Part shown: positions 23,241-34,770 of the stretch, piece by piece | How positions within the stretch are numbered: position 1 is the first letter of the stretch | Layout of the letters: every line of letters starts with the position of its first letter | From: Trachythela sp. YZ-2020 | Taxonomy: Eukaryota; Cnidaria; Anthozoa; Malacalcyonacea; Clavulariidae | Assembly (NCBI GenBank): GCA_016169945.1 | Contig: JADLSH010000236.1 | Location: 5,008,001 to 5,072,000, forward strand | Direction: 5' to 3' | Length of the DNA stretch: 64,000 bases | Translations under genes and position numbers: made by a program | The notes under the pieces: model-generated | What the model was told of the DNA's origin: nothing | Seen by the model: only the letters and a program-made list of their open reading frames with translations | Database searches by the model: none

Positions 23241-24566
23241 ATGTCAAATTCATTTATAGAGGAAACTAACAAAGAACAGGAGCTCTTAGAGGCGATTGGA
23301 AAAGTGGAGTCTTTGCTGTCAGAAGTGCATTACAGACCCATTACAACAAATACTTACATCTCACTTGTGAACTTTGCTGACAAATTCTCAAAAACAATTA
23401 ATGAAGAATTTCAAACATTGTCGTTACAATTGAATGAGGGTATTAGCACAACAACTTTCATGTCATTTCCAACATCCAACGGCAACGTGGACAACACTCA
23501 GAAGAATTTTTCAAGTTTTAGCACAGCTGACGAGGACAGTCGCATTTACGACGATCTTGTTGACTTTCGTTCGGACAACGTGCAGAATGAGCAAGCTTCT
23601 GAGGATCTCGGTGAATTACCCGGATATGAATCTCCCAATAACTTCACTGTTCATAAGGCCAGGCCCAAGGAATTGGAAGAAGACAATCACAATACGCGCG
23701 ATTCTTATTCAAACAACTTTCAGAATGAAGAAACTGGCGCAACAACTTCGCAAGATTGCAAAGATGAATCCCGAAATGAATCTGTAAATAACGTGAGTGT
23801 TTCTGCCACAATAGCGTCACTGAATGAGGAGCAGAATCCATGGGGGCCATGGAGGGATTTTCGAGAAAAAGTTGTTGAAAAGTACAAAGAGTTGCGGGAC
23901 TATTACAAAAACAATTTCGATACCTTAGTACAGAACGAACTGCCGGTTGTACTTTTATACACTGACGTGGAGGGCAATGTTAAAGAAGTACACTGTGCCT
24001 CTATCCCTAAAGCCAGACTCGAAGCCAACTCCCTGCAAGATATATCAAATGATCCATTCCCAATCGTCTTTATTGAAACCAAATCCCCAAAACCAGTGAA
24101 GGCGAGTTCTTCTAAAGTTGGTCAAGAGGAAACACCATCTATACAAGGTACATTACAAACACCACCTGGCAGAGAACCATTTGAATTTCCCATGTTGTTT
24201 TATCTTGATACTGGTGCGGATACGGGCTCTGTTGGTTACAACTATCACATCATCAAACACTTTATTTTAACCGCTAAAAGGATTAACGGCTCTCTTCAAC
24301 CGGTCATTTTATGCAATTTTAACTCTGATGACATTACAGATGAAGAGATTCAAGAATTCGATGTTGATAAAAATCCTAAATGGAATGCTATTGGACTTTC
24401 GATTCTTAAGAATTATTTAATTTTTTTGGATATAGAAAAAGATATAGTTTTACTTGGAAAACAGGAGGATGTAACTGTAAAAGTGACTGAAGAAACTGTC
24501 CAAATAGAATTCAAGAGACACCATGTATCCAACTCTTTCCCTACAGAAATAACAAATGCTTTTTAA
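23241..24566 (+). CDS. Intronless protein with a C-terminal retropepsin-like aspartic protease signature
   Basis: A 441-codon open frame starts at an ATG preceded by an in-frame TAA three codons upstream (23232). Residues 1–200 are acidic, rich in Asn, Ser and Glu, and probably disordered; two related NV/NF-QNE segments suggest a weak internal repeat. Residues 200–275 include a charged helical stretch (FREKVVEKYKELRDYY) and a strand-rich part. At 321–327 a hydrophobic strand leads into the active-site triplet (YLDTGAD), and at 384–406 follows IGLSILKNYLIFLDIE and VLLG, the order and spacing of the second half of a retropepsin fold (clan AA). I see no reverse transcriptase, integrase or LTR nearby, so it looks like a stand-alone or domesticated protease, with partner unknown. 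It could also be a gag–protease fragment of an old retroelement. It lies in the spacer between the blocks. Confidence 0.75.
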   Translation: MSNSFIEETNKEQELLEAIGKVESLLSEVHYRPITTNTYISLVNFADKFSKTINEEFQTLSLQLNEGISTTTFMSFPTSNGNVDNTQKNFSSFSTADEDSRIYDDLVDFRSDNVQNEQASEDLGELPGYESPNNFTVHKARPKELEEDNHNTRDSYSNNFQNEETGATTSQDCKDESRNESVNNVSVSATIASLNEEQNPWGPWRDFREKVVEKYKELRDYYKNNFDTLVQNELPVVLLYTDVEGNVKEVHCASIPKARLEANSLQDISNDPFPIVFIETKSPKPVKASSSKVGQEETPSIQGTLQTPPGREPFEFPMLFYLDTGADTGSVGYNYHIIKHFILTAKRINGSLQPVILCNFNSDDITDEEIQEFDVDKNPKWNAIGLSILKNYLIFLDIEKDIVLLGKQEDVTVKVTEETVQIEFKRHHVSNSFPTEITNAF

Positions 24567-25989
24567 CAAACCAACTAACTCGGAAAAATGAAGCATTTGA
24601 AGTGCGAGAACACAACACACTATAACTCTGCCAGACTACTTTATTTACACACTTTGCAGAGTGACGGGAGTGGAGACCGCATCCTATTGCTTAGTAGAAC
24701 ATGTCCTTTGCTAAATAGACCGTATTTATCTACGCATTCTGTGTCTATCATTCGTAAATTCCCAGCTATGCTATTGCCACAAGCACAACGGTCTAGTCAC
24801 GTCCCTGCACTATTTCAAAAGAACCTTGAACCTGGAGAGAGTTCAGAGGCGTTCAGGAGCGAAGGAAGAGAAGCAAGGTGAAATACCTTACAAAAAGTAA
24901 AAGTTTTTACCCTTGATGTATGACAGAGAGATTAAGGATTTGACATTTTTGTATAGGTAATATAATGGTTGAAAAAAGTATATTGAGTGACGGTTTCAAC
25001 GACTATTGAAATAGGGCGAGTCTGGAGGACGTTTGTCATGCAGAAAACATGACACGAAAAAAAGCTTTGCATGGCTAGCTGTAAGCCATCGTTACCCGTA
25101 ATTGTAAAAAATCTTCTCATATGCTAAAGTCCCGTCATGTAAAACTAGTACATTTCAGTTTTCCTTCTTTAACCGAATTATTTATTTCTCTCTGGAATGT
25201 CTGGAATTGTGTTTGTAGCTAACTTCTACTAGAGACCTTCACAATCTATATAATGGACATACTCATCCCCACCCTGCGGCAGATGGTGGTCAGTTAGTGA
25301 GAAACTAATGTCGACTCTTCATTAGTCGCTGGGGCACAGCGACTCTATGTTTCGGCACGCATTTTTTTCAGATGTTCGTTAGCCACAAAATGAACATTAC
25401 GTCATTATAAATCTGGACCGTCGAATGACTTTGAGCGCTCGTATCTTTGGCGCCCCTCATCCAAAACGGACGAAAATACCACCAATCGATTCAGCAAAAA
25501 AACCTGTTCTTGGCTAATGCCAAACTAATCGCTAAGGTGTTTTACAGATCCCCGTGAGTTTTAACCTTAGTAATCTGGTATATTTATTATATCGATTATA
25601 ACTTCTGTTTTAAAAACCGTGTGATTTTCGCTAATACACCGTTTCATAGAGCTTTAAAAACAGTACCTACTGACCAACTTTCAAAGAAAAACAATAAAAA
25701 TTGACAAAGTTACGGCGAAATTTGAAATCTTAGCGTGCGGCCAACTGGACTTTCAGACAAAAACAACCGGAAGAGGCCCAAATACCATGTTGCTATGGTT
25801 TTTAAGTGGCCGGAATGAATTCCCCAGGGTAAAATACCCTACATAAGATATTTTTGTCGTGACTGAAGCGCTTTAAAGGCAAACCACAAACTGTGGGCAA
25901 ACCACAGCCTCGTACCCAGGCGCTTTAATGTGCTAAGCGGTTGCGTGACGCACGCTTGGAAACTTGTAGTGCGTAGCAAAATTAGCAAT
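24567..25989. other. No gene recognised downstream of the protease gene
   Basis: Short open frames only. A ggcagatggtggtca word at about 25275–25290 recurs inverted at about 26797–26820 and loosely at 48490–48540, which suggests a dispersed repeat. No AATAAA signal is evident close behind the protease stop. Confidence 0.45.
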
Positions 25990-26335
25990 AGACAGCTTTA
26001 GCAAACACAACGCGACGTCAAAGAGGACGTGAAAATGGCGTAAAAATGGCGTGACATGCCCATCTATGGATGTGCCCACGCCATTTTACGCCGATTCCGT
26101 CCTCTGACGGTCGATTTGTGTTGCTAAAAAGGTAACCAATGCGTAGCCGCGACGGACAGGTTTCCCCGCGCGCTCGTACGTGTAACCGTGTAGGAAGCCA
26201 GGCCTGGGGTATGGATGTGCCCACATTTTTTTTACGCCATTTTCACGTCCTCTGGACGTCGCGTTGTGTTTTTCTGTTGCTCCATCGCGTAGCCGCTGAC
26301 GTGACGGTTTCCCGCGCGCCGACGAGGCTGGGCAA
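25990..26335. repeat. Complex foldback with inverted and direct repeats
   Basis: A segment at 25995–26065 (aacacaacgcgacgtc … gacgtgaaaatggcg) is repeated in inverse at about 26213–26275. Two direct copies of a gatgtgcccac … tttcc segment start near 26070 and 26213, each with cgtagccgc and ccgcgcgc words. This small region is more GC-rich than its surroundings. The long open frames on both strands are products of this symmetry. Confidence 0.75.
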
Positions 26336-26671
26336 ACCATATATAGTCAAACTACGGCAAGCGCATGCGTGCTGGAAAATACCCGATAAATAAAAAAAAA
26401 TTCAAAATAAATACTTCTACTCGTCGTATCGAAGCAAAACTTTCTACAAGAAATACACACATAAAAAGCTAAATTTTCGAATGAAGAAGTCTATTGTCAA
26501 ATCCAAGAAATAAAGAAGATATTAAAGATTGTTTGAGTTGGACTGGATGTAAGTCATGTAAGCCAAGTATGTTACAATCACACTCAGAAAAATATTTGCC
26601 GAATGACCTATAGCTGTAGCACTGTCAAAATGTGTTAATTACGAAAAAGCCTATATCATTACTCCAGCGAC

Positions 26672-26703
26672 TAAACGCTCAATAGAGCGTCTTGTTATAT
26701 ATA
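26672..26703 (+). repeat. Terminal hairpin like that of the 742-base element
   Basis: The sequence acgctcaatagagcgt followed by cttgttatata matches the hairpin end of the element at 3797–4538 (acgcctgagcaggcgt then cttgttatata). It may be the 3' end of a related element whose other end I could not find. Confidence 0.45.
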
Positions 26704-26709
26704 GTCTAT

Positions 26710-28989
26710 ATAGTAGTCTTGTATTTTGAGGCAAATAAATAGAATTGTGAGATGTAGTATGATTTGCTTGCTCCTATAATTTTCAACAATTCTGAAGTTG
26801 ACCACCATCTGCTGCCGCGTAACGCTTGCTGAAACCTAGTACCTATTCCTGTATGGTAGGTTCTCTCATCCGCAGAGGCTTTAAACCCTAAAAATCTAAG
26901 ACACGCGGATAATCATGGTGAATGCTCGCAGGGGATCAAGGGAAGACGAAGAAATTTTTTTTCCTGTCTTAGACTGGTGTAAACAATAAAAACGTCATAA
27001 AATTAACTTAGCCATTTTGTTATTGACTAAACACACTCCACGAGTCAATAACAAAGTGACTAAGGGACCGTTCATTATTTATGCCTCGGGGTGGCAGCGA
27101 AGAGAAATAGAAAAATGCTAAATTTTTCTATTGATCCAACCATTTTCTGGGTTCAAAATTTTTTTACCCAACCCTTTACTCAATTCAAGATTTTAAAAAT
27201 GCCTTTTATAATGTTTTTTCAAGTATCAAGTATAAAGTACTTATAAAGTACCATACCAAATGCATTTCAAATGAAATTGTTTGAACATCAAGCACGATTA
27301 AGAATACTTTCAAATGATTAATACATACCGACGTATTTTTAACTTCTAAATGTCCTGGAAAGCGCCCTTAATGCTGGTTTAACATGATCTTAAACCAGCT
27401 AAACATTTTTTTAAACACAGATTTTATGCAGTGCAGAAAGGAACATGTAGGTATGGATAAGCAAAGGGGGCAACAAACATGACATAAAATTAATAATGTG
27501 TCTACAGTCTTGACACACGTGCTTGAAACATGTTAGAAACACATGTTTTATACACCAACCTTACTTAGTTTACCAATAATCATTGCAATTTTCTGAAGTC
27601 CCAGCCATGGTACTATAAAGTAGCGTGAAGCGCGACATCAATAAACAAATGCGAAGGGATTTTTTCGGGAAATAACGTATTTCTCCGAATCACCAGTAAC
27701 TAATATTGTGCGCATTGTAGTGCTGAATTTCATCTAATAATAACAAAATTCCCCAAAGATAAAAAAAATACAGAATTACTTGTATAACACAACATTGGGA
27801 TTTTTTCGTATTGTTTGTTTGAAACTTTTCAAGTTCCCCGTTGGAAAAGTCCACCCTGCCCTTGGCGTGAGTGCCGGGCGGCACTGCCTAACGTGGGCAC
27901 TAGGCAGAACCCTGGTCACAGAAAAATCATTGCTTATTCTAAAAGGAATTTTCCCTGCAACTTACAACACAGAAGACCTCAAATGAATGCAACTTTGGTT
28001 TTGCAACCTGTAATGTGATTATGGCATTTTGAAATACAGATGACTGGACCTGATTGCAGGTTATTTGGAAGAAATATCATGATTGGTTTGTTTATTTTCA
28101 AAAAATTGTGCAACAACTTGGAGTGGGGGTGGTAGCTGCAGAGCTGCTGCAACTTGTTGCACATCATCAGCAAAAATGAAGTGAAGCTTAAGCTGGTTCA
28201 ACTTTAATTCCCCACCAACTCTCAAAGCAATTTTTCATTGCGACAATATTGCCCACAACTTGCAACATAATGCCATTGCTGCAGCAAAAATCGCCTAGTG
28301 TAACATGACCTTCAACATGAAACTGTAATGTTTGTAAAGAGCATTTGAAGGTTTCAGTTAGTTCCTCAGCCAATATCACCTGAGGCTAGTTAAACATGAT
28401 TGGCTGATCAGATTAAAACCTGCATAGGCAATGTTGTTATCTGCAACTTTTCATCCTTTATATGTCCTTAATACCCAAATTCCATATATAAGCAATATAT
28501 TGAGCAGTAAAACTTTATTCCAGTTTAGATTAATAGTTTTGTATAAATTATAACTTCAGATATAACTAGCACATACAGAGTTAGCCATTCATTCAGAATA
28601 CCATAAATTTTGTAATTATTAAATACCAGGCCAACAACACTCAACCACATATTGAGATACTCAACGAGTTTTCCACCTTTGCTTTTCGTTTTATACTCAG
28701 CCAACTTGTTCACATTATTGTATAGGATCCAAATTTTGCTAAGCAAGAACAGCTGACGAAGCCCAGATACTTCTTGAACCATGAACTAGACTATCCAATT
28801 AAGCTTTAACTGACTTGAATGGTGCCATATCTTGTCCTTTTTAATAATCTTAATATATTCTATGGGATAACATATAGGAATACAATTGTCCCAAGTTGAT
28901 GCTATCTAAATTAATATGCTATCTGAGTGTAACTGCATGCACATGACAAGTTGCCCAAAGCCAGGGTGCTAGCTAATATATGTATTTGG
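26710..28989. other. No gene recognised before block B
   Basis: Only short open frames are present; the longest (minus, 28782–28525, 85 codons) is not recognisable. I looked here for the missing first HMBS exon (a segment ending in a GTRKSQ-like sequence before a donor) and did not find it. Confidence 0.5.
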
Positions 28990-29458
28990 CCAGAGCTTTG
29001 CCCTTATCTAGCAAGTTGATTGTGCCGTGTTCCTGTTTTTTTTTGTGTTTAGGTTTTCATTGCACAACAAGATATGTGTAGCCAGATCAGTGTAAGATCA
29101 TTATGGCATTACTGATGGGTCAGATATCTGCAGCGCATTATCAAACTAAATGACATGTTCTGTTTTCACATGCATCTACAGTATATACAGGTATATATGG
29201 AACGTGCCTAACCCATTAGCTTGCAATGTGCCCAGATGTGCCCTACTTTAGTATTAGTCTAACGCCAGATAATTTATTTATACTTGTCAGTGGCAGGGTA
29301 CTGCCAGTCAATGGGTTAATATATAGTTATTTGCTGTTTAAATGTTAAGTAATGTTGATTAAATGAGAAGAGATGTTTAGCTTGTAAGTTGTTTTAATCA
29401 CTGAAATCTACACTATGAATTAATAAAAATGTAATTTATTATTTTGACCTGTTTGCAG

Positions 29459-32400
29459 CTTGCTTTAATACAAACTGAATTTATAATTGGAGAAGTGAAG
29501 AAACTATTTCCAGAATACAATTTTGAAATTGGTATATATTGTATTGGTTTCTTTTCATTTCTAATTTCCTGATTGCTTTTCAGAAATTATATTATCTATG
29601 TGATGCATATACATTAATGGGATATCACTACAATTAACATTTTGTATTTTTTGCAGTAACATTCGATACATTGGGTGATCAAGTGCTGGACAAAGCCATC
29701 CATAAGGTTACTTCATGTCATATTTAACATTAATTTGTGAGAATATGAAAAATGTGTATAATATTGCATTAATTTTCGCTTTCTTTAATAGATTGGTGAA
29801 AAAGCATTGTTTACTAAAGAACTGGAAGATGCCCTACTTGATGGAAGGTGCTAAAACAGTAAAACTACATTTTAACAGAGGTTTCTTGTGCAATTTGAAG
29901 TAAAATTGTAAAAATTGCAATTTATTCATTGTGTTCTATTTTGTAGAAAATATAATGTCTCAATGATCACAGTTTTAGCATAATTCTAACTCATACTTTG
30001 TTTCATTTTCTTTCTATTTTCTTTTCACAATAGACGTTTTTCCCACAATATCATGTTTTTATTTTATCATCTTATCGTCAAGTACATGGCATTCACTCCT
30101 TTACGACCCTAGGTACCGACTACCGATGTACCAGTAACTTAAATATCACCATAAATTCAAGCTTGATACATGCATATCAATTGCCTTACAAGTCGTTCAT
30201 TCATCAATTTGCACTTTTGAACATGTATTGTACATTATGTAAAAACTCGCCAATGGAATGGAGCGTCGAAAATGATTTCTGAATGTAAGATAATTAAACT
30301 GTGCTGGGGGTTTCAATTGCATAGAGACCCAGTCAATCTAAACGAAAATATCTACTTTACTATATTTGCAAGTGATGAACCAGGCGGGAATCGTAAACGT
30401 ATTATAAAAATTAATGCCCAGCATAACGTACGCATAGGAGCCATAGTCATAGACAAGAATATAAATATAAAATTGTATTAGAGTACTAACGTTTCGTCTT
30501 TAACTTAAGACATCTTCAGAGTAAATGAATATAGTATGACAGTGTTGCAATTATGAATAGATCACTATTTAGAATATATCAAGTTACAAAGGAAATGCAG
30601 GGGGGATCCAGATGAACTTCTCGTCCGCGAAAGTCTTTCAATTTCTAAACTTAAACCTTTCTTAAATCAGCGAGGTAGCTTCATTCCTCTTTCACTGCTC
30701 TGATCTCTCGCCCCTTAACCTCACCTACCTCCCCCCTGCATTTCCTTTGTAACTTGATATATTGTAAATAGTAATTTATTCATAATTATAACACTGTCAT
30801 ACTCGCTCTTCTGCACTCGATACTAGAGTCACTGATACTCTCGGAGATCCAAAATATGATCGGTGGTCCCTCATAGCGCTGCAAGGCATCATAGGTTTTG
30901 GCAGGGCAATTCTACCAGACACCCCCCCCCCCCACCCAACGAAAAGGTAGTAGTTTCGCCCCTGCGAGTCGGACTGTCGTCTTCAGTCAAAATTTCTCTA
31001 TCTCCGTACTGTCAGTGTAACTGTCAAATATACAGAATTTGCTCTCGCCTGCACTTTAAAATGCGTCTTACAGAGAACAAAACCTCTAACTCAGAGTTTA
31101 TTATATTTTAGGGTTGATTTTGTTGTCCATTCTTTAAACGATCTTCCAACAACGCTGCCGGAAGGCTTAGGAATTGGAACAATTTCCCGGTTAGTTTCTT
31201 TCAACCGTCGTCAACCGTCCATGATTAGAATTTTTAGTCAATTAAATTCTATTTTTAATCATTATATAATCATGATTGTGATTTTTCAGTTACCAGGCTA
31301 AATAAAACAAAACTAGACCAACTCATTTTATTTATACTGCAAAGCTTTATCACTTTTATGCTCTTCCTAGGGCGCATCCCATTAATGCTATATTTGGTAG
31401 AGTCAATCTGACGGAATTACTTTCTGTTCTCCAACTGATTTTTTTGTATTAATATTTCTCATTGATTAATCTTAGTCGTGATAGCAAGTATGACGCAGTT
31501 ATTCTTCACACAAAACACCATGGACATACTCTTCAAACTCTACCTCCTGGAAGGTAGGTGAAATACCATTGTATAACAGTAATGGATCCAGCCAGGATTT
31601 TTTAGGAGAGTGGTTGGCAACAACCCTATTTTCGAATTAGTGATGCCTTGAATTATTTTGAATACCTCGAACGTTGAGAAGTATGACCCCCCTTGTACCC
31701 CTGTAGACCATTAGCCAACAGGGGTGCGCACTCCTGTCCACCCCTCCTAAAAAATCCACCACTGTTTTATATATAATAACACCTATTCATAATTGCGCGC
31801 ACATGAGACTGAACATTTGAAGAGCATATAAATTTTTAATCATTTATTGCTTTTACAACTTTTAGTGTTATAGGTACAAGTTCTCTACGGAGAATTGCAC
31901 AACTTACGAGAAGATATCCACATTTAAGATTTGAAAATGTTGTATCCTTTTAAGAAAAATATGAGCTGTTGTCGATGCTGATGTTTATGTTGTTTTGGTT
32001 TGTTATTTTTGCTGTTGACAAATGGAAGGCATTAACCTTGACATAGTTGGTTCTAGAGGGGAAATCTAAATACTCGATTAAGAAAACTTGATGAGGATAA
32101 TAAATACGATGCTTTAGTTTTGGCTGTTGCTGGTATTCACAGAATGAACTGGCGTGAGAGAATAAGTCAGGTAAAGATAGTATAATTGTGGTTACCGTAA
32201 TTACATTTACGTTATTCCACTTTTTGACACCCTCAGACCCCTTTGTAGGTACATGTTATATATCTTTAACATTTTAAAACCTATTTAATGGTGAAAAGGA
32301 ATATCAAAACTAAATGTTACAAATTTATAGATAACATGAAAAGAGAAACATGTCAAATATTTTGGCATATACCTGTAGTCTGAGCATTCCAACTCAAGGC

Positions 32401-34604
32401 TAATGGTTTTTTGTGCACTTCTAATGTTTTTTGTCTTCAAGATTAAAAATAATAGGTATCCTTCTGGAACGTTGCACCTTGTTGTCATAAAATTGCACAG
32501 CAAAAACTTTGTTATTTTTATATTTATTTAGTAAAATTCACTAGAATGGTTGGTCAAATTAATGAAAACCATCTATTACTTTTTCTCTATGGAAATTAGA
32601 CATAATGTACCATTGATCACAAATTGTATTCATTGTTATTGTTTATGTTTTTCAGATACTAACCCCGCCTGATTGTTTGTATGCTGTTGGACAGGTAAAG
32701 TAATACCCTGATCCTCGTGATTCTACGATTGTAAGCCCAAACTCTCGGTTATTATTCTTTTGATATAGACGATATACATTATATTGCTATTGTTAAAATT
32801 TGGGGCTCAATTGTGTTAAAATTATGGGTCATTTTCTCACCAATCGTTCTATAATCGTTCTTCTCTACGTTTGCCAGTAAGTGGTACGTTTGCTAAGCTC
32901 TGCAGTAGTGTTCTCAAACGCAATGTGAATAACCAATAATAATAAAGGTGTCCTTTTGGGTCTTTTTTCTCAATCTTACCGCTGCCCAACAACGTTCCCA
33001 GACTCTTTCGGCTACGCTTCTGCCAGTCACTAAAGTTATTATATCACGGACTAATACACCGAAGAAGAGTAATACTCCATTGAATGTCAATCATTTAAGG
33101 CGGCTTTCTATAAGTAATAGTATAGAATGCGTACTTGATTACGAATCATCTCTCTACTTTTTCTCCTGCATGCGTGCCACTGAGGTGCGCGCCCTTGTAA
33201 ATCCGCCATTTTGTGGAGACAAAATTTTGACTGAGAAGAGATAGGAATACGCATTAGTACGCATTCTATCTATCTATTTCTATCAGTTGCAAGCATAAAC
33301 ACAAAAACACTAAGTGACGAGAAGAAACATGCTCACTTCTACCAGTTCATTGTTTTAGGGTGCCCTAGCCGTGGAAGTTAGAAATAATGATAAAGAAACT
33401 CTAGACGTGTTATCCAAGTTAAACGATTTACATACATTAATATGTTGCGCTGCAGAAAGAGCCTATTTACGTCGCTTGGTAAGTTTGGTAACTGAACTGT
33501 CATACACAGGTGTTAAATACAAGCGTTAGCATGCATTGGTCATTTATAATAAAGTGAATCGATCTTCAAACAAGATGAGTATAAGAACTACATTTGCAAA
33601 GTCCAAATAGTCTATTGATCCTTTTTCATTATCGTATTGTTATAAATTAATCTTCAAACTAAGATTATTTTCTTCAATTTTTTGGAAGTTTGTGATGCCA
33701 CCCATTTTATTATCGTTTAGTACTTTAGTGTTGTCCCCTGTTCTTTTTAGGGCGGAGGCTGCAGTGCACCAGTTGGTATTTCAGTGGTCTGGCAAGATAA
33801 TAAAGTAAGTGTAATAAATAGTGCTGCATGAGCCTTGTTGAAAAGCTAGTCATCCCAGACAAGGGGGAGTTGATCGAAAAAACTTGTTCGCCGTACACAC
33901 GAACAGATAAACTCGCCAGGGAACTTGTCAAGGAAAACTTGCTCGTCTGTACGGGGCTTAAAGTCCATGTATGTAGAGTTGTGGGACTTTATTGTCGTGC
34001 ACTTGTATCATGAGCCCTCGGGTGAATTGGGCAACCACCCCCTTTGTACATAGCTATTTGAAATCCGTCTAGGCGATATCTCGCTATTGCCTAACATACA
34101 TTTTGCTTAGTAGTGCTGGAAATGTCAATATAATGCACCTGCGTGGGCTGACAGCACCGTAACATTTTCTTTTGTGTCGAAGTCATTAGTTCCACCCGAG
34201 TGCGGAGGAAACAAAGAAAGGTGCTACGTTTCGGTACGGGTGAAGTGGAAAACAACCTTAACACCCCGTTACTTGTCTATAGCAAGGAAGTGACTTACTC
34301 TTTACGGTTTATAATAGCAGATTTGCCTTCTTTTTAGTTAAAACTTGAAGGCGTTGTGTTAAGTCTGGATGGTGGACAATATATAACTGGTGAAGTTTGT
34401 CATACAGTTGAACAGAACACAAATCAAAATGAGAATACGGAATATTTATCAGATATATCAACAACATGTGTTATAATTCCTGAATATTTAAAACATGTCC
34501 TACAATGTGCAGAAAAGTGCGGTATTCAACTTGCTGATATGCTGCTGAGTCAAGGCGCGGGAGAGGTGATGAAGATAGCTAAAGAGACGATTGCAAAGTC
34601 TTGA
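29459..34604 (+). CDS. HMBS: Hydroxymethylbilane synthase, copy B, open in all eleven exons but lacking a visible start exon
   Basis: Exons: 29459–29531, 29657–29706, 29792–29847, 31112–31189, 31476–31553, 31866–31941, 32057–32170, 32656–32694, 33359–33478, 33751–33804, 34338–34604. All junctions are GT–AG and phase-compatible, giving 334 codons plus stop. That covers the enzyme from about residue 28 of the animal family to the end. Present are GTSSLRR and RGNLNTRL (arginines that bind the growing pyrrole chain), the AVGQGALAVEV segment, and GGCSAPV with the cofactor cysteine. Odd point: the conserved VVHSLKDLP reads VVHSLNDLP, replacing the active-site lysine next to the catalytic aspartate (Lys83 in E. 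coli, Lys98 in human). The exon with the start Met is not found between block A and 29459, so this copy may be promoterless or use an upstream exon outside my recognition. Confidence 0.92.
30487..30803. mobile_element. Foldback element with about 72-base arms, in HMBS-B intron
   Basis: The arm at about 30534–30606 is the near-perfect inverse of 30731–30802; both begin outside with gtatgacagtgtt and end inside with ggaaatgcagggggg. An acgtttcgtcttt … aagacatcttcagag stretch lies just outside the left arm. Block A has a version with most of the left arm deleted. Confidence 0.8.
31112..31189 (+). CDS. HMBS: HMBS-B active-site exon with Lys-to-Asn change
   Basis: This exon encodes [18 protein letters not shown]. 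The codon for the family-wide lysine is AAC here and AAA in copy A (2997–3074). The next codon, the catalytic Asp, is kept in both. Confidence 0.9.
33828..33960. mobile_element. Truncated Harbinger-like MITE in block B
   Basis: It matches the right part of the block A element at 6719–6943, from the agccttgttgaaaagc segment to the cgtctgtacggggct end. The left terminus is missing, and one T at the right border is lost. Confidence 0.65.
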
Positions 34605-34770
34605 TTTTCACATCCCTGAATGTAATACATTTTAATCTGAATCATTCATTTAAGAAGAATTTTCGCGGTTTTTAGTGTTAACCCGTGTTAGTTGCTCTAC
34701 CTCGGATTAATACGCGATAATCACCTAAAGCGTTTTTAAGCCGCTTTTATCGTAAATATTCAATTAGAAT

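Noticed and set aside
24588..24881. 97-codon open frame behind the protease gene
   Set aside because: No recognisable composition or motif; more likely 3' untranslated sequence.
26018..26393. Overlapping open frames on both strands
   Set aside because: They arise from the GC-rich inverted repeat and have no family resemblance.
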